Shown: positions 61,738 to 64,000 of the stretch, one piece after another
Numbering within the stretch: the first letter of the stretch is position 1
Layout: each line of letters opens with the position of its first letter
Translations under genes and position numbers: made by a program
NCBI RefSeq assembly: GCF_040560245.1
Contig: NZ_JAKMWP010000001.1
Source of the DNA: Morganella sibonii
GTDB lineage: Bacteria > Pseudomonadota > Gammaproteobacteria > Enterobacterales > Enterobacteriaceae
Strand: one strand, 5' to 3'
Length of the DNA stretch: 64,000 bases
The notes under the pieces: model-generated
Databases searched by the model: none
Told to the model about the DNA's origin: nothing
What the model saw: the letters and a program-made list of their open reading frames with translations, nothing else

Positions 61738-63000
61738 ATGGATATATTACGGAGTTTGGCGGGGATCGGCGTCTTATTACTGATAGCATTTCTCTTTTCG
61801 GTGAATAAGCGGAAAATCAGTCTGCGCACTGTCGGCGCGGCACTGCTGTTACAGGTGGCACTCGGTGCCATCATGCTGTATATCCCGGCGGGGAAATGGT
61901 TTATTCAGACCATCGCATCGGGTGTGAATAATGTTATCGCCTACAGTGATGCGGGCAGCGCCTTTATTTTCGGCAGCCTGGTCGGCCCGAAAATGGATGT
62001 GTTATTTGACGGAGCCGGGTTTATCTTCGCATTCCGCGTCTTACCGGCCATTATCTTTATCACTTCTCTGATCGCGATTTTGTATTACCTCGGCATTATG
62101 CGCTGGGTGATTAATATTCTGGCGTATGTCTTCCAGAAGACCATGAAAATCAGCAAGATCGAATCTTTTGCGGCAGTAACCACCATTTTCCTCGGTCAGA
62201 ATGAGTTACCGGCGGTACTGAAGCCATTCGTCAGCCGGATGAATAATAATGAATTATTCACTGTTATTTGCAGCGGCATGGCCTCCATTGCCGGATCAAT
62301 GCTGGTGGGCTACGCCGGACTGGGCGTACCGATTGAATATCTGCTGGCAGCTTCTCTGATGGCGATTCCGGGCGGGATCTTATTTGCGCGGATGTTAAGC
62401 CCGGCGACACAGGAATCCACTGTGGAATTCACCGAAATTTCTTTCAGTGAAAAACGTCCGGCCAGCATTATTGAGGCCGCGGCAGGCGGTGCGATGCTCG
62501 GGCTGAAAATTGCGGTCGGCGTGGCGACAGTGGTACTGGCATTTGTGGCACTGATTGCCCTGATCAACGGGCTGATTGGCGGCCTCGGCGGCGTTATGGG
62601 TTTTGAGGGGATCAGCCTGCAAAGCCTGTTCGGTTATATTTTCTCGCCACTGGCGTATCTGATGGGCGTGAGCAGTGAGCACATTGCGCTGGCGGGCAGT
62701 CTGATCGGTGAAAAACTGGCGATCAACGAGTTCGTGGCTTATGTGGATTTCTCTCCGCATTTACAGGACGGCACACTCGATGCCAAAACCATTGCAGTGA
62801 TCTCCTTTGCGTTATGCGGTTTTGCCAACTTCGGTTCGATTGCCGTGGTGGTCGGGGCGTTCAGTGCGGTAGCACCGGAGCGGGCTTCTGATATCGCCCG
62901 TGTCGGGGTCCGTGCATTGCTGGCGGCAACATTATCCAACCTGATGAGCGCGACGATTGCCGGGTTATTTATCGGTCTGGCGATGGCGCCGGGTGTCTGA
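61738..63000 (+). CDS. nupX: concentrative nucleoside transporter NupX
   Basis: The 420-residue protein matches the CNT family: about ten membrane segments, with the conserved TTIFLGQNELPAVLKPFV region, the VGYAGLGVPIEYLL segment and ALCGFANFGSIAV. It is a proton-coupled nucleoside importer. In the pseudouridine operon it should import pseudouridine. The ATG at 61738 follows GGGGCCGGATT. No terminator is evident after the stop. Confidence 0.9.
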   Translation: MDILRSLAGIGVLLLIAFLFSVNKRKISLRTVGAALLLQVALGAIMLYIPAGKWFIQTIASGVNNVIAYSDAGSAFIFGSLVGPKMDVLFDGAGFIFAFRVLPAIIFITSLIAILYYLGIMRWVINILAYVFQKTMKISKIESFAAVTTIFLGQNELPAVLKPFVSRMNNNELFTVICSGMASIAGSMLVGYAGLGVPIEYLLAASLMAIPGGILFARMLSPATQESTVEFTEISFSEKRPASIIEAAAGGAMLGLKIAVGVATVVLAFVALIALINGLIGGLGGVMGFEGISLQSLFGYIFSPLAYLMGVSSEHIALAGSLIGEKLAINEFVAYVDFSPHLQDGTLDAKTIAVISFALCGFANFGSIAVVVGAFSAVAPERASDIARVGVRALLAATLSNLMSATIAGLFIGLAMAPGV

Positions 63001-63299
63001 CCTGTTCAGATAAATTCCCGGGATTCACAGGCGCTTCTGTAAAAGGAGCGTCTGTTACCAGCTGATACGATTCAATTTTTTTTATTCCGCTTAAGACCGC
63101 GTCAGGTCAAAAAAACAAATCCCGCTCCCCGTTAAAGTAAAAAAATCCGGTAACCTTGTTGCGCGTGTGTTATTGCTTTCCTGCATCCGCAGAATTTGAC
63201 CCGCCCCGCAAAATGACCATAAAACAGACTAAGAAAGGCCGGATGTGCCCGGTTATTGCATGGTTACCAACACTGAAAACTGGAAAGCGATAGGTGAAC
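63001..63299. other. spacer before aegA
   Basis: This 299-base spacer has no gene. A TAGGTGAAC sequence serves as ribosome site for the next gene. I saw no FNR-type dyad. Confidence 0.35.
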
Positions 63300-64000
63300 A
63301 TGAACAAATGTATAGTTGCGGACAGCCAGAAATGCATCGGATGTCACGCCTGCGAAATTGCCTGCGTTGTCGCGCATAATGATCACCACTGGCCACATGA
63401 CAGCCGTGATTACGCTCCCCGTATCCGCGTCATGTTCAAAGAGAATGACAGCCTCGCTGTCACCTGCCGTCAGTGTGAAGACGCCCCTTGTGCAGCCGCC
63501 TGTCCGGTGGATGCCCTGTATATGGCGGACAATATTGTCAAACTGGATCAGGAAAAATGCATCGGCTGTAAAAGCTGTGTGCTGGTCTGCCCGTTCGGGG
63601 CGATGGAAATGGTGATGACGTTTGATCACTCACTCGAACTGGCGCAAAAGTGCGATTTATGTGATACCACCGGCGGCTCGCCCGCGTGTGTGGCTAACTG
63701 CCCGACCAGCGCACTCAGCATCCTGGATGAACATAAACTGGTGATCCTGCGCAATGACCGTCTGATGCGGGCAGCCACCGGGGCATACAACCGTGCCCGT
63801 CAGTCTGAAATTCGTTTTGAGATCCTCAAACGTCCGCCGCGTGAAGGAACACAAAAACAAAGTGCGGCGCTGCGCAAAAATCATTTCGGTGAAATTTATA
63901 TCGGGCTGAATGAACAATGTGCCGGTTATGAAAGTGAGCGCTGCCTGTACTGCTCACAAAAAGCGATGTGTAACCTGTCTTGCCCGCTGCACAATTCTAT
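63300..64000 (+). CDS. aegA: AegA/UacF-type iron-sulfur oxidoreductase, 5' part (cut by window end)
   Basis: The frame runs from an ATG at 63300 to the window end without a stop, 233 residues. It has ferredoxin-type clusters: CIGCHACEIAC, CRQCEDAPCAAACP, CIGCKSCVLVCP, and CDLCDTTGGSPACVANCP. These are followed by a region resembling the N-terminal part of a glutamate-synthase-beta-type domain (CLYCSQKAMCNLSCPLHN). This fits AegA or its paralogue UacF, which E. coli uses in anaerobic urate breakdown. Urate permease UacT is encoded 8 kb upstream, though frameshifted. Confidence 0.85.
   Translation, partial: MNKCIVADSQKCIGCHACEIACVVAHNDHHWPHDSRDYAPRIRVMFKENDSLAVTCRQCEDAPCAAACPVDALYMADNIVKLDQEKCIGCKSCVLVCPFGAMEMVMTFDHSLELAQKCDLCDTTGGSPACVANCPTSALSILDEHKLVILRNDRLMRAATGAYNRARQSEIRFEILKRPPREGTQKQSAALRKNHFGEIYIGLNEQCAGYESERCLYCSQKAMCNLSCPLHNS

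Overview
The window looks like a chromosomal stretch of a Morganellaceae-type enterobacterium, most like Morganella. The basis is moderate GC in the housekeeping genes, close matches to enterobacterial AdhP, Gsp, UacT, PsuG, ZinT and AegA, and a T6SS layout that mixes core and family-specific genes. This is recognition from memory, with no database search. Much of the window is accessory DNA devoted to competition and surface structures.

Layout. (1) 1-3.4 kb: the end of a mobile island. It holds a cut-off WYL regulator, a zinc-ribbon microprotein, a membrane protein, a secreted protein and an IrmA-family protein. A tRNA-3'-end-like sequence, a frameshifted phage Rha gene and a cysteine-rich protein with Val-Thr-Thr-Pro repeats follow. 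(2) 3.8-5.6 kb: a TetR (AcuR-like) regulator and acryloyl-CoA reductase AcuI, each preceded by the same operator. (3) 6-12.6 kb: an SPFH protein, then a class II microcin locus with two double-glycine-type precursors, a CvaA-like fusion protein, a CvaB-like peptidase-ABC exporter and a small secreted protein. (4) 13-15 kb: pirin and AdhP. (5) 15.2-52.7 kb: a complete type VI secretion system arranged as two divergent operons around a 920-base AT-rich control region. The minus operon is tssF-tssG-tssA-fimbrial adhesin-GlcNAc-transferase-like-tssL2-tagL-DcrB/EagR-like. The plus side is clpV, an inserted chaperone-usher fimbrial operon, then tssB-tssC-hcp, tssJ-K-L-M, an unknown gene, vgrG, PAAR, tagK-like, tagJ and tssE. 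A GT25 glycosyltransferase, an FkbM methyltransferase and a small Bap-like repeat protein flank it. (6) 52.7-64 kb: a DUF2938 membrane protein opposite an ArsR-rhodanese regulator, a frameshifted urate permease gene (uacT) behind a structured leader, gsp, a Zur-type operon (rpmE2-rpmJ2-zinT), a pseudouridine operon (HTH-PsuK, psuG, nupX) and the start of aegA.

How the parts may work together. The microcin exporter and the T6SS give two separate antibacterial outputs next to each other. The fimbrial adhesin gene overlaps tssA in the minus operon, while its likely chaperone, usher and shaft genes lie behind clpV on the other strand, so fimbria and T6SS appear to be one genetic unit. A GT60/Skp1-type GlcNAc-transferase homologue sits inside the T6SS operon, and the VgrG tail is a Thr-Pro-rich repeat that is a plausible O-glycosylation target. 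This suggests, as an inference only, a T6SS-linked protein glycosylation system.

Limits: names rest on recognised motifs and remembered family sequences. Effector functions, microcin activity, immunity and glycosylation are untested.
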